Below, in pieces: positions 18,330 through 26,271 of a DNA stretch of 64,000 bases. The notes beneath the pieces are model-generated. The model did not search any database. It was given only the letters and a program-made list of their open reading frames with translations, and had not been told where the DNA came from. Within the stretch, counting starts at the first letter, position 1; every line of letters starts with the position of its first letter. Both the position numbers and the translations under genes were made by a program. Source of the DNA: Gp1-AA145 sp963757135 (GTDB lineage Bacteria; Acidobacteriota; Terriglobia; Terriglobales; Acidobacteriaceae); the NCBI GenBank assembly GCA_963757135.1, contig CAVWQE010000004.1:372001-436000 (forward strand). The letters run 5' to 3'.

Positions 18330-18721
18330 GCCGCACGTCCGTCGCGCAAAGCACACTCGATTGCAGGAAGCAGCTCCTCAGCGGCTTGGGCCTTCAGCAC
18401 ATACCCTCGCGCACCACTGTCGAGAGCCGCACTCCTGATGCAGGCGTCGCTGTTTAGAGTGACAAAAACAACTTTGCAATTAGGAGAGTTCTGGCGGATG
18501 CTCTTCGCAACGGCGATTCCGTTTAGACGTGGCATTCCAATGTCAAGAAGTACGACATCCGGGCGCAGTTCCACGGCTTTCTGAACTGCTTGTAATCCAT
18601 CACACGCCTCGCATAACACATTCCATTCCGGCCTGGAGCCTAGAATTTGGCGTATTTTGCGCCGCCATACCTCGTGATCGTCTGCTACGAGAATACGCAC
18701 CGTAGCCAGTGGCGGCCGCAT
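18326..18721 (-). CDS. receiver-only response regulator
   Basis: 131 residues if started at ATG 18719-18721 (MRPPLATVRILVADDHEVW), chosen by similarity to the gene at 11558. ATG 18787 and others upstream are possible and would add a non-homologous leader. D14-D15, phosphoacceptor D60 (VVLLDIGMP) and the Lys of GYVLK are intact. No output domain: the protein ends at LLPAIECALRDGRAA. It has exactly the same length as the receiver at 8387. Half-site CTGTCA at 18772-18777 and a perfect operator at 18842-18857 lie upstream. Confidence 0.87.
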   Translation of the reverse strand: MRPPLATVRILVADDHEVWRRKIRQILGSRPEWNVLCEACDGLQAVQKAVELRPDVVLLDIGMPRLNGIAVAKSIRQNSPNCKVVFVTLNSDACIRSAALDSGARGYVLKAQAAEELLPAIECALRDGRAA

Positions 18722-18841
18722 CTTCGGAGATGCAGTTAGAAATTCTGTAAACCCGAAGCTATCCATTTCGACTGTCAAAGAATCCATGGGTGACCTGAGC
18801 AGCGCAAACGCCAAAATGCGCCAGAGGCCAAAGGCTGCACA

Positions 18842-18857
18842 CTGTCATCTTTGACAG
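18842..18857. promoter_or_regulatory. island operator palindrome (perfect)
   Basis: CTGTCA-TCTT-TGACAG, perfect, about 120 bases upstream of the receiver start at 18721 (minus strand). It could also serve a plus-strand transcript entering the region before the protease gene. Confidence 0.7.
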
Positions 18858-19229
18858 TTCACGCATTGCTTATAGGCTTGTGATGGGGTTCCGTTTTTAC
18901 CAGAGCCAGGCTAGAGCTGATCCGTCGCCGACACGAAGTGTATCAACTCTGTTTGCGTCTCTGTGCGCTCCTTGGAAAGAGTCGCTTAGTCCGATAAACG
19001 GCGACTTCTGGGTCCATGCCTTCCTGCTTGTATTCAATAAAGACCGCATCTATGGTCGGCTGCTTCAATACCTGACGGTGTAAGGCCCGTGTCGCCTGCG
19101 AAGCGCGAGCGCCTCTTCGAACGGTAAGTGACTAATCGAGATCAGTACTTCTCACGCGATGTGCCCGAATCCTGCGATCATCATCGCTCAGTGATTTAAA
19201 AAACTCCGCCAACGGTAAGCGGGTGCAGA
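18858..19229. other. 370-base gap between two operators
   Basis: No convincing gene. A 67-codon plus-strand frame from GTG 18880 exists but lacks a recognisable domain and a good ribosome-binding site. Confidence 0.35.
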
Positions 19230-19245
19230 ACTGTCAGAATTGACA
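19230..19245. promoter_or_regulatory. island operator palindrome (one mismatch)
   Basis: CTGTCA-GAAT-TGACAt, one mismatch in the last base, 148 bases before the protease start at 19393. An extra half-site TGACAG lies at 19295-19300. Confidence 0.6.
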
Positions 19246-19392
19246 TTCTGTAGGTCGTGATGATTGATGTCTTAGCGCTTACGTACCGTATTTCTGACAG
19301 TGTCCCAATATCGTAATTGCACGTACTTTGCGCTAAGCCGAGCCACCGCGCACTCGGTTTGCTTGCAGGAACATAAGCACAGAAGAGCCGCG

Positions 19393-21006
19393 ATGACTAT
19401 GCACACAAGGGTCTTGTTTCTAAGCTGCTGGATGTGGGTATTTGTCCTGAACATTCCAGTACAGGCGCAGGCCGTGAAGGTGAGTCTGCAAATCATCCTG
19501 GTGGATCGTGATCTAAATCAAAAACCAGTTCCGTGGTTCCATGTGAGGCTGCGGCGTGAAGACAGCCAGAAACCTGACATCTTCGAACTGAAAACAAAGC
19601 TGGATGGGAGATGCGAAACATCAGTCCCGGCCGGAAGATACCAACTCGCGACTCCACAGCCGATCAACTTGGAGGGCAGGCTTTATAAGTGGTCGATGGA
19701 GGTCAGCCTAAGTGGTACACAGGAGAGTATTCAACTTACAAACGACAACGCCACGGTGGAGCGCGTCTCCTCCCGGAGTGAAGACCCAGCTAACGTTTCT
19801 GCCAAGGCCAGCGATTTGAGCTCGCTCTTCGAACGGCTTAAAAGATCAACAGTCACGGTGCGCACCGATGGGTACGAAGGCTCAGGGTTCATTGTTGACC
19901 CCGCAGGGCTGGTGGTCACGAATAACCACGTCGTAGAATTTTCGCGCTATCTCGCAGTGCTGTTTGACCAGAAGCACAAAGTGACGGCCCGGCTGCTGGC
20001 CGCGAATCCTGGTAAAGATATCGCCGTCTTGTGGGTCAACCTCCAGGCATTTCCCGAGGCGGTGATTGCCCCTCTGGTACCGTCTCAGGCCGCGTCACAG
20101 GTAGTGGTGGGCGAGCGGGTGTTCACAATCGGAAGCCCCATGGGAAAAGAGAAGGTGCTTACCAGCGGCGTCATCAGCAAGGTAGAGCACACCTCGATTT
20201 TTAGTGATATCAACATCAACCCAGGAAGTTCAGGCGGCCCTCTGTTCAATCTCCGGGGAGAGGTGACAGGAATCACGAGTGCGCAGATGCATATGCTTGC
20301 ATCGATCATTCCGATCGACGATGCACGGCCCATCATTGAGCGAGCACGCCAGAAGTTATCGAGCGCTGCGTCCCCGTCGGCGGAACTCCTGCCGGTCGAG
20401 CCCGACGATTTCTTTCCCGCCGATGCCCTGCTTTCTTTACTACGCCATCACCAGAGAATGGATATCAGGCCATATTTTCTTACGCTGGGTGAGTTCCGTG
20501 TGGAGATGCTGACGCCCCCGCTTCGCTATTACTTCTACAACAAGGACGAGATCCAGGCGATGCACAAAGAGCCAAAACATTCCGCTGATGACTCGCAACA
20601 AACCGAGCTACCGGAGCGTGTCCTGGAGGAGGCGCAGGAATATCAGCCGACGGTCATTATTCGGGTAGTTCCTAAGCATGGATTCTGGAACCGCCAGTTC
20701 AAGGACAGTTTTCGGAGTATGAGGCTCTTGTGCGCCGGCAAAGAGGTGCCGCCGATTGATCCGGGGCGGAGCCACTACGAACTCCGCGATCCCGACGACC
20801 ATACTAAGGGAACGGCGACGGAAGGATTCTACTCCTACCAGCCAGACGCGATCTCTCCGGCCTGCGGCAGCGTAAAGCTCGAAATATTTTCCGAGAATGC
20901 CCCAAGCATACCCATCACCAGAGCAATAGATAGTGCAACCGTAGAGCGTATATGGGCTGACATGGAACCATACCGAGGGACAAAAGGCAAAAATAAATCA
21001 CAGTGA
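19393..21006 (+). CDS. exported HtrA/DegP-like trypsin-fold serine protease
   Basis: 537 residues from ATG 19393 (AGAAGAG upstream). The upstream GTG 19300 would bury the signal peptide, so it was not used. Signal peptide ends ...NIPVQAQA. Residues about 27-125 look like a beta-sandwich (carboxypeptidase-regulatory type). The S1C protease domain follows with His179 (VTNNHVV), Asp209 (GKDIAVL) and Ser280 (NPGSSGGPL). No PDZ domain is evident; the C-terminal 200 residues are unassigned. It should cleave proteins in the periplasm or outside the cell. It is first of three exported proteins in a row (protease, Ntn hydrolase, VWA protein) and sits behind a near-perfect island operator. Confidence 0.88.
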   Translation: MTMHTRVLFLSCWMWVFVLNIPVQAQAVKVSLQIILVDRDLNQKPVPWFHVRLRREDSQKPDIFELKTKLDGRCETSVPAGRYQLATPQPINLEGRLYKWSMEVSLSGTQESIQLTNDNATVERVSSRSEDPANVSAKASDLSSLFERLKRSTVTVRTDGYEGSGFIVDPAGLVVTNNHVVEFSRYLAVLFDQKHKVTARLLAANPGKDIAVLWVNLQAFPEAVIAPLVPSQAASQVVVGERVFTIGSPMGKEKVLTSGVISKVEHTSIFSDININPGSSGGPLFNLRGEVTGITSAQMHMLASIIPIDDARPIIERARQKLSSAASPSAELLPVEPDDFFPADALLSLLRHHQRMDIRPYFLTLGEFRVEMLTPPLRYYFYNKDEIQAMHKEPKHSADDSQQTELPERVLEEAQEYQPTVIIRVVPKHGFWNRQFKDSFRSMRLLCAGKEVPPIDPGRSHYELRDPDDHTKGTATEGFYSYQPDAISPACGSVKLEIFSENAPSIPITRAIDSATVERIWADMEPYRGTKGKNKSQ

Positions 21007-21209
21007 AGCGCAACGTGGCAGCTGGATTGGTGATCAGGATCCCCAATTTCTTGGCAGACATCTCGCGTGCCATTGACGATGTGCGGCAAAACAAATGATT
21101 CGTATTCCCCATGCTTTCCACCATTCTCTCTCTATGCCACAACTTGCTCTGAAGAAGCTCAAACTCGCTGTCAGGCCGGCTCTGTCCTGGCAAACCGAGA
21201 ATTTGTACA

Positions 21210-22127
21210 ATGAACCGAACCAATATTTTCATCCTTGCGCTTGTTCTCGTGCCGTTAAGTTACATACCGTTGGACGGCACGACAGTCGTACTGAATTTGA
21301 CTCGGCAGAACATCGTAGTTGCTGCGGACAGCCTGTGGTCGCGCTCAGATGGTAAAAGTGAGGCGCCTCAGACGTTCGGATGCAAGATCGCGAACGTCGG
21401 TAATATGTACTACACCGCATCCGCGTCAGACATCGATGCTGTACTACTGGAGTCATTCGCGAAGCAAGCAATGATGACGTCGGTTACGCTTACAGAAGCC
21501 GCCCACAAGCTTAGCCTCAAACGGGATATGCTGGCCGAGCATACGGCGAAATATTTTTCTCAGGATGCGATTGATCGAGTTTGGAATAATGGCAAAGAAG
21601 CTGCGAACGTCGCTATCTTTGGGATCGAACACGGCGAGCCGAGGCTCGTTCTGATTAACTTCGTGCAGGTGGGTCACTCCAGAACGAAACTTAAATTCCA
21701 AACAAAACAGCGCCTCTGCCCTGCTGAGTGTATGAATGACCGTCCTATCCTTCTAGGGATCCACGAGCATATTGATACGGCGGTAAAGAAAAATCCGGAC
21801 ATCATTAGAGGGTCAGGCACTCAAGCTGCCGTACGCAGGCTTGTGAAGCTCGAAGAGGACGCGGTGCCCGAATTCGTGGGTGGCCCGATTGACGTTCTAA
21901 CGTTGGACCGAAACGGGTTGCATTGGGAAGCCACCGAAGGAGGGACTTGCTCGCCAGATGAAACGCGACTGCTTGCAAAGCCACAAGGGTTATCCCAATT
22001 ATGTGCTCGCTTATCGAAGTCGGGCGATGAGCGTTTCCAGACGGCCCTCGCCGCAGACGACTCCTGGCAGGATCTTTTCGATAGTCCCGAGTGCCGAACT
22101 AATACAATCAACATAAATGGACAGTGA
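21210..22127 (+). CDS. exported proteasome-like Ntn-hydrolase family protein
   Basis: 305 residues. A hydrophobic signal sequence (about residues 5-20) ends at LDG, directly followed by T24-T25-V-V-L-N-L-T-R. D40 (VVAADS) and K59 (FGCKI) follow. Counting T24 as residue 1, Asp is residue 17 exactly as in HslV and proteasome beta subunits, and Lys is residue 36 (33 in those). Gly before Thr is also the usual autocleavage site. This is inferred to be a Thr-nucleophile Ntn hydrolase released at the N-terminus by signal cleavage or self-processing, acting outside the cytoplasm. Substrate unknown. It is 200 bases after the protease gene on the same strand. Confidence 0.72.
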   Translation: MNRTNIFILALVLVPLSYIPLDGTTVVLNLTRQNIVVAADSLWSRSDGKSEAPQTFGCKIANVGNMYYTASASDIDAVLLESFAKQAMMTSVTLTEAAHKLSLKRDMLAEHTAKYFSQDAIDRVWNNGKEAANVAIFGIEHGEPRLVLINFVQVGHSRTKLKFQTKQRLCPAECMNDRPILLGIHEHIDTAVKKNPDIIRGSGTQAAVRRLVKLEEDAVPEFVGGPIDVLTLDRNGLHWEATEGGTCSPDETRLLAKPQGLSQLCARLSKSGDERFQTALAADDSWQDLFDSPECRTNTININGQ

Positions 22128-22141
22128 GACGCTCAACTGGA

Positions 22142-22157
22142 CTGTCATTAATGACAG
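22142..22157. promoter_or_regulatory. island operator palindrome (perfect)
   Basis: CTGTCA-TTAA-TGACAG, perfect, 14 bases after the Ntn-hydrolase stop and 450 bases before the next protein start. The next structure downstream is the strong hairpin at 22238-22290. A loose GG-N10-GC arrangement directly follows the operator but is not convincing as a sigma-54 promoter. Confidence 0.7.
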
Positions 22158-22237
22158 CTGGCAATCGTTCCGCCCAGTTGCATACTTACTGGGCTCATCA
22201 ATAACGAACGACCGATGAGTGGTTCGCCTCAGTAGAT

Positions 22238-22290
22238 GGCCCTCGTGGCGACAACTCCTCGCAAAGAAACTTCGTGTAGCCACGAGGGCC
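22238..22290. ncRNA. candidate structured RNA: perfect 12-bp inverted repeat downstream of operator
   Basis: GGCCCTCGTGGC (22238-22249) and GCCACGAGGGCC (22279-22290) are exact reverse complements with a 29-base loop. There is no T-run after it, so it is not a standard terminator. It sits about 80 bases after a perfect operator in a 480-base gap without genes. Called as a candidate only. Confidence 0.4.
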
Positions 22291-22517
22291 GAAATTACGA
22301 GGGACTAACGAACTCTGGTTCGGGGATGCGACCTTAGCCGATGTGCATCTGCGGAAAGTCAGCTACTGGTGGTCATTCTCCGAATTGTGGTTGCGATTAG
22401 GTTAGGTTGGTTCAGATGCCTCCATTCCGCAACTTGACTTAGCTCAGGTTTCCCTAGTGCGCGTCAGTTCAGCAACCACAATTGTTGGGCTTCCACTCTG
22501 GCCCGATCCCTTCCAGA

Positions 22518-22533
22518 CTGTCAATTCTCCCAG
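22518..22533. promoter_or_regulatory. degenerate island operator (two mismatches)
   Basis: CTGTCA-ATTC-TcCcAG: left half perfect, right half with two mismatches, 75 bases before the VWA gene. Confidence 0.4.
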
Positions 22534-22607
22534 TGAAACTCCCGCTTTAGGTCGCGATACAGTTGCTCAGTCCGGAGCGGGTGTGACCGGCGACGCGGGT
22601 GTGACTC

Positions 22608-23555
22608 ATGAAACTAGGTGCATTCGGGATGGGGATTCTGTTCCTCACAATCATCCGTCAGCTTTCGTCTCAAACAATTCCACCGCCAACACTTGCAGAT
22701 CCAAGTTTAGACAGGCTGCGCGCAATAGGCCACCCTGTCGAGACTATAGATGTGCATGTTCACGAAGTAAACCTTGTACTCAGTGTCACGGACCACCATG
22801 GAAAATTTGTTAACAATTTGCGGCCGTCTGATCTCAGAATTTTGGACAACGGTGTCGAGCAGACGAAGCTGACCTTTTTTGAGCGCGAGACTGATCTCCC
22901 CATTAAGGTCGCCCTGGTTATTGATATCAGCGCTTCGGTGGCATATCAGCTTGCTACCGAGTGCGCCGCGATCCAGTCATTTCTCAAAGAGGTATCGAGT
23001 CCATTGGACTCCGTAATGTTGTTCGCATTTAATCAGAGCATCCAACTGAGAAGCCCAGTCACGAACAACTGGAACGCAATTGCGAAACTCTTGAAGGACC
23101 TCCCCCCTAGGGGAGAGACTGCGTTGTTCGATGCCGTGTCGGAGGCAAGCCAGTGGCTTGCCATGGACAACGGCCCCGTGCGTCGCATCATGATTCTTGT
23201 GAGTGATGGGGAGGACAACAAAAGCACGAGTACGATGGGCACTACGATCAGCGATGCCTTGAACGCCGACGCTGCAATTTATTCAGTGCACGTGGGGGAA
23301 GAGAAGTTCGGGGAAGAGGCCAAGCGGGGGGCGGCCATTCTAAGCCAACTTGCCAATGCCAGCGGCGGGACTTATCTGGATTACAAGAGTGGCACCATCG
23401 CTCGGGCATTCAACCAGATACGACGAGAACTGCGGAGCCAATATGCACTTGCCTATAAGCTCTCAAATCCGGGTGTGAAGACATTTCATCGACTTCAAGT
23501 CCTTGAAGCTCAACGCCGCAAAGTTCGCTGCCGGTCCGGATACTATGTCAAGTGA
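22608..23555 (+). CDS. exported VWFA-domain protein (acidobacterial type)
   Basis: 315 residues. N-terminal signal (MKLGAFGMGILFLTIIRQLSSQ), then an Ig-like lead-in typical of the acidobacterial VWFA proteins (VNLVLSVTDHHGKFVNNLRPSDLRILDNG). The von Willebrand A domain has its metal site DISAS (D-x-S-x-S), LFDAVSEAS with the distal Thr/Asp elements, and ILVSDGEDN. It ends RKVRCRSGYYVK, a usual end for this family. Likely a periplasmic or surface protein that binds partners through metal coordination. ATG 22608 lacks a strong ribosome-binding site. Third of three exported proteins in the island. Confidence 0.85.
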   Translation: MKLGAFGMGILFLTIIRQLSSQTIPPPTLADPSLDRLRAIGHPVETIDVHVHEVNLVLSVTDHHGKFVNNLRPSDLRILDNGVEQTKLTFFERETDLPIKVALVIDISASVAYQLATECAAIQSFLKEVSSPLDSVMLFAFNQSIQLRSPVTNNWNAIAKLLKDLPPRGETALFDAVSEASQWLAMDNGPVRRIMILVSDGEDNKSTSTMGTTISDALNADAAIYSVHVGEEKFGEEAKRGAAILSQLANASGGTYLDYKSGTIARAFNQIRRELRSQYALAYKLSNPGVKTFHRLQVLEAQRRKVRCRSGYYVK

Positions 23556-23688
23556 AGAGCTGGGGCGGTAACCGCGGACCTCGGGTGGAGTAACGTCGAA
23601 CATTACGAACGTAGCCAGTTGGACATCGTCAGCACTCAGGACTAAGTTCCACGGATGTGCCGGTTCCCGCTGCTGAACACGAGTGTGA

Positions 23689-24948
23689 ATGCTGGTGCTG
23701 AATGCTGAGTGCTCTTTGGGCCGGCAGATTTTTCCCACTTTTTCTGTCCTCCTCAATCTCGCCAACCAGAACACAGTCGGATACAAAGACGTACGGGTAC
23801 TCTTTGGCGACCTCTTCTACGCCGACCTCGGCACCACCGGCTCCGGCGACCCCATCGAACTCGGTGCTGGCACCAAAATTGGCGGGATGCCCGGCATGTT
23901 CACCCAGGGCAGCGTGGAATCAACCGGAGTGCCGACCGACGTTGCCATTCAGGGCGAAGGTTTCTTCGTCGTCCAAAAAGATGGCGGCACCAGCTATACG
24001 CGTGCAGGAAATTTCGCGATTGACAAGAATAATTCCCTGGTCACGCAAGACGGCCAGCAAGTCATGGGATATCCCGCGGCTAGCGGCGTGGTCACTCCCA
24101 GCGCGGGACTTAGTCCTTTGCAGCTTGGTGCCGGGACCATCAGCCCGCCCACACCGACGAGCTCGGTCCAGATTTCGGCCAACGTTGACGCCGGTGCGGC
24201 TGTCGGCGATACATTCTCCACTCCCGTTACGGTGTTCGATTCGCTCGGTGCGAGTCATGTGCTGACCTTTACCTTCACGAACACGTCAGCCGGCAATTGG
24301 AATTATTCCATCGGCATTCCCGCCGCCGACGTTTCCGGTTCGGCGACGCTGGCCAGTGGCTCTCTAGCCTTCAATGGAAATGGAACTCTCACCAATGTCA
24401 CGCCCACGGCTGGAGGCACGGTGACCGGCTCTGCGGGTAATCTGACCGGAATTCCGATCAGCGGGTTTACGGACGGCGCTTCGGATATGACGTTCGACTG
24501 GAACCTGTTCAACGGAATCGTGCCCGTAATCACGCAGGTGGCGGGAGCCAGCACCGCCTCATCCACGCAACAGGATGGCAGCGCGAGCGGCACATTGGTG
24601 AACTTCAGCATCGGGGCGGACGGAACCGTAACCGGATCGTTCAGCAACGGTCGCACTGCCCCCCTGGGTCAAATCGCGTTGGCGGAATTCGGCGACGTAG
24701 AAGGCTTGCAACGGATTGGGGCCAATCTGTTCAGAGAGACTCTTGCGTCCGGGCAGGCGGTGGTCGGATCGGCAGGCACGGGTGGCCGGGGCTCGCTTTC
24801 CGGCGGCGGTCTGGAGCTTTCCAACGTGGATATCGCCACCGAATTCGCAAATCTCATCGTGGCCCAACGAGCATTCGAAGCCAACGCCAAAGCGGTGACC
24901 ACTTTTGATCAGATCACGCAGGACACGATTAATTTGAAACAAGGATAA
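23689..24948 (+). pseudogene. flgE: orphan flagellar hook protein FlgE, N-terminus defective
   Basis: From NLANQNTVGYKD onward (about residue 24) the product is a regular FlgE: hook domains with AIQGEGFFVVQ, SYTRAGNFAID, central FlgE D2 region and C-terminal EFANLIVAQRAFEANAKAVTTFDQITQDTINLKQG. The conserved N-terminal rod/hook segment (S-L-S-G-L... to NNLAN) is missing. Only PTFSV is left, joined almost directly to NLANQN, and no ATG stands before the P. ATG 23689 is merely the first in frame. No other flagellar gene is in the window. The missing segment is needed for hook assembly, so this is probably a decayed relic at the island boundary. Confidence 0.8.
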
Positions 24949-25052
24949 GGATAAGCTAGAAGGTCGATGAACTTTGGGAACCGCATCGGTGATTGACTGA
25001 AATCACCACAGGCGTTCACACTGGATGTTTCCCTAACGACGGGCACTCATCC

Positions 25053-26243
25053 ATGGCCAAGAAAATCCGAGTCGGAATTTTGTTTGGCGGCCGCAGCGGC
25101 GAACACGAAATCTCACTGTTATCGGCTGCGTCCGTATTCAAAGCGATTAATCAGCAGAAATATGAAGTGGTTCCCATCGGCATCACCAAGCAAGGCCGAT
25201 GGGTTACTTCTGCCGATGCGGAGCGTCTGCTTGCGGGCAAGCCGATCGAGCCTGAGCGGCAGTTGCGTGCCGGCGACCCCGACACGACTGCTGCCGCGGC
25301 CGTCCTGCAGACGGGCGAAGCCGTCGTGGTTCCACCCGAGCCGCACAAAGCCGGCGCTGGGATGACGCCGTTTCAAACCGAAGCTCCCGCGCGCCGCGCC
25401 GCAGACCGCGCCATCAACGTGGATGTAATCTTTCCCGTTCTTCATGGGACGTTTGGCGAAGACGGCACCGTGCAAGGGTTGCTCGAACTGGCAGAAATCC
25501 CTTATGTGGGCGCCGGCGTCCTGGGCTCCGCCGCAGGCATGGACAAGGACATTATGAAATCCCTGTTCCGCGCCGCGGGTTTGCCTATCGTCAAGCATGT
25601 GACCATTCTTCGCAGCGATCTGGAGTCGGATCCCCAAAAAGTCAAGAAAACAATTGAGCGGTCACTGAGGTATCCGGTCTTCGTGAAGCCGGCCAATCTC
25701 GGTTCATCAGTCGGAATTTCAAAGGTTCATGACCGGAAAGAGTTGGGGCCGGCGCTCACCGAAGCCGCGCGCTTCGATCGCAAAATCGTGATCGAACAAG
25801 GCGTCGGAGGGAAGAACGGCAAAGCGCGTGAAATCGAATGCGCCGTGCTGGGCAACGACCAGCCAAAAGCCTCTGTACCCGGAGAGATCGTACCCAGTGC
25901 CGAGTTTTATGATTATTCTGCGAAGTATCTGGATGAAGGGTCGCAGCTCATCATTCCTGCGAAGCTGACCAAAGCTGAAACCAAAAAAGTCCAGGAGCTT
26001 GCGATAGGGGCATTTCGCGCCGTGGATTGTTCGGGCCTTGGCCGTGTGGACTTCCTCATGGATCCTAAGTCGCGCAAGATCTACTTGAACGAGATCAACA
26101 CCATGCCGGGATTCACCTCGATCAGTATGTACCCCAAGTTATGGGCGGCCTCGGGGGTTCCCTATCCAGAGCTGATCGAACGCCTGATCCAGTTGGGAAT
26201 CGAACGTCACGAAGAAAAAAAGAGGAATCAATATAGCCGCTGA
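25053..26243 (+). CDS. ddl: D-alanine--D-alanine ligase
   Basis: 396 residues from ATG 25053 (MAKKIRVGILFGGRSGEHEIS). ATP-grasp ligase that joins two D-Ala for peptidoglycan precursors. Visible motifs: the N-terminal GGRSGEHEIS loop, LHGTFGEDGTVQGLLE, PYVGAGVLGSAAGMDK, VFVKPANLGSSVGISK, GRVDFLMD and NEINTMPGFTSISMYPKLW. A 30-40 residue insertion around residues 75-125 (Ala/Pro-rich) makes it longer than E. coli DdlB (about 306). A frame upstream to 24993 exists but adds no homologous residues. Housekeeping gene; its neighbours are unrelated. Confidence 0.96.
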   Translation: MAKKIRVGILFGGRSGEHEISLLSAASVFKAINQQKYEVVPIGITKQGRWVTSADAERLLAGKPIEPERQLRAGDPDTTAAAAVLQTGEAVVVPPEPHKAGAGMTPFQTEAPARRAADRAINVDVIFPVLHGTFGEDGTVQGLLELAEIPYVGAGVLGSAAGMDKDIMKSLFRAAGLPIVKHVTILRSDLESDPQKVKKTIERSLRYPVFVKPANLGSSVGISKVHDRKELGPALTEAARFDRKIVIEQGVGGKNGKAREIECAVLGNDQPKASVPGEIVPSAEFYDYSAKYLDEGSQLIIPAKLTKAETKKVQELAIGAFRAVDCSGLGRVDFLMDPKSRKIYLNEINTMPGFTSISMYPKLWAASGVPYPELIERLIQLGIERHEEKKRNQYSR

Positions 26244-26271
26244 CGTTTCCTTCGCCTGCGCCTCTCACTTG

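Noticed and set aside
18880..19083. 67-codon frame starting GTG downstream of a perfect operator
   Set aside because: No domain, weak start; kept only as a possible transcript region.
22159..22174. GG-N10-GC sequences after operators at 22142, 16344 and 11126 as sigma-54 promoters
   Set aside because: Only the GG and GC pairs fit; the rest of the consensus does not, and other operator copies lack it.
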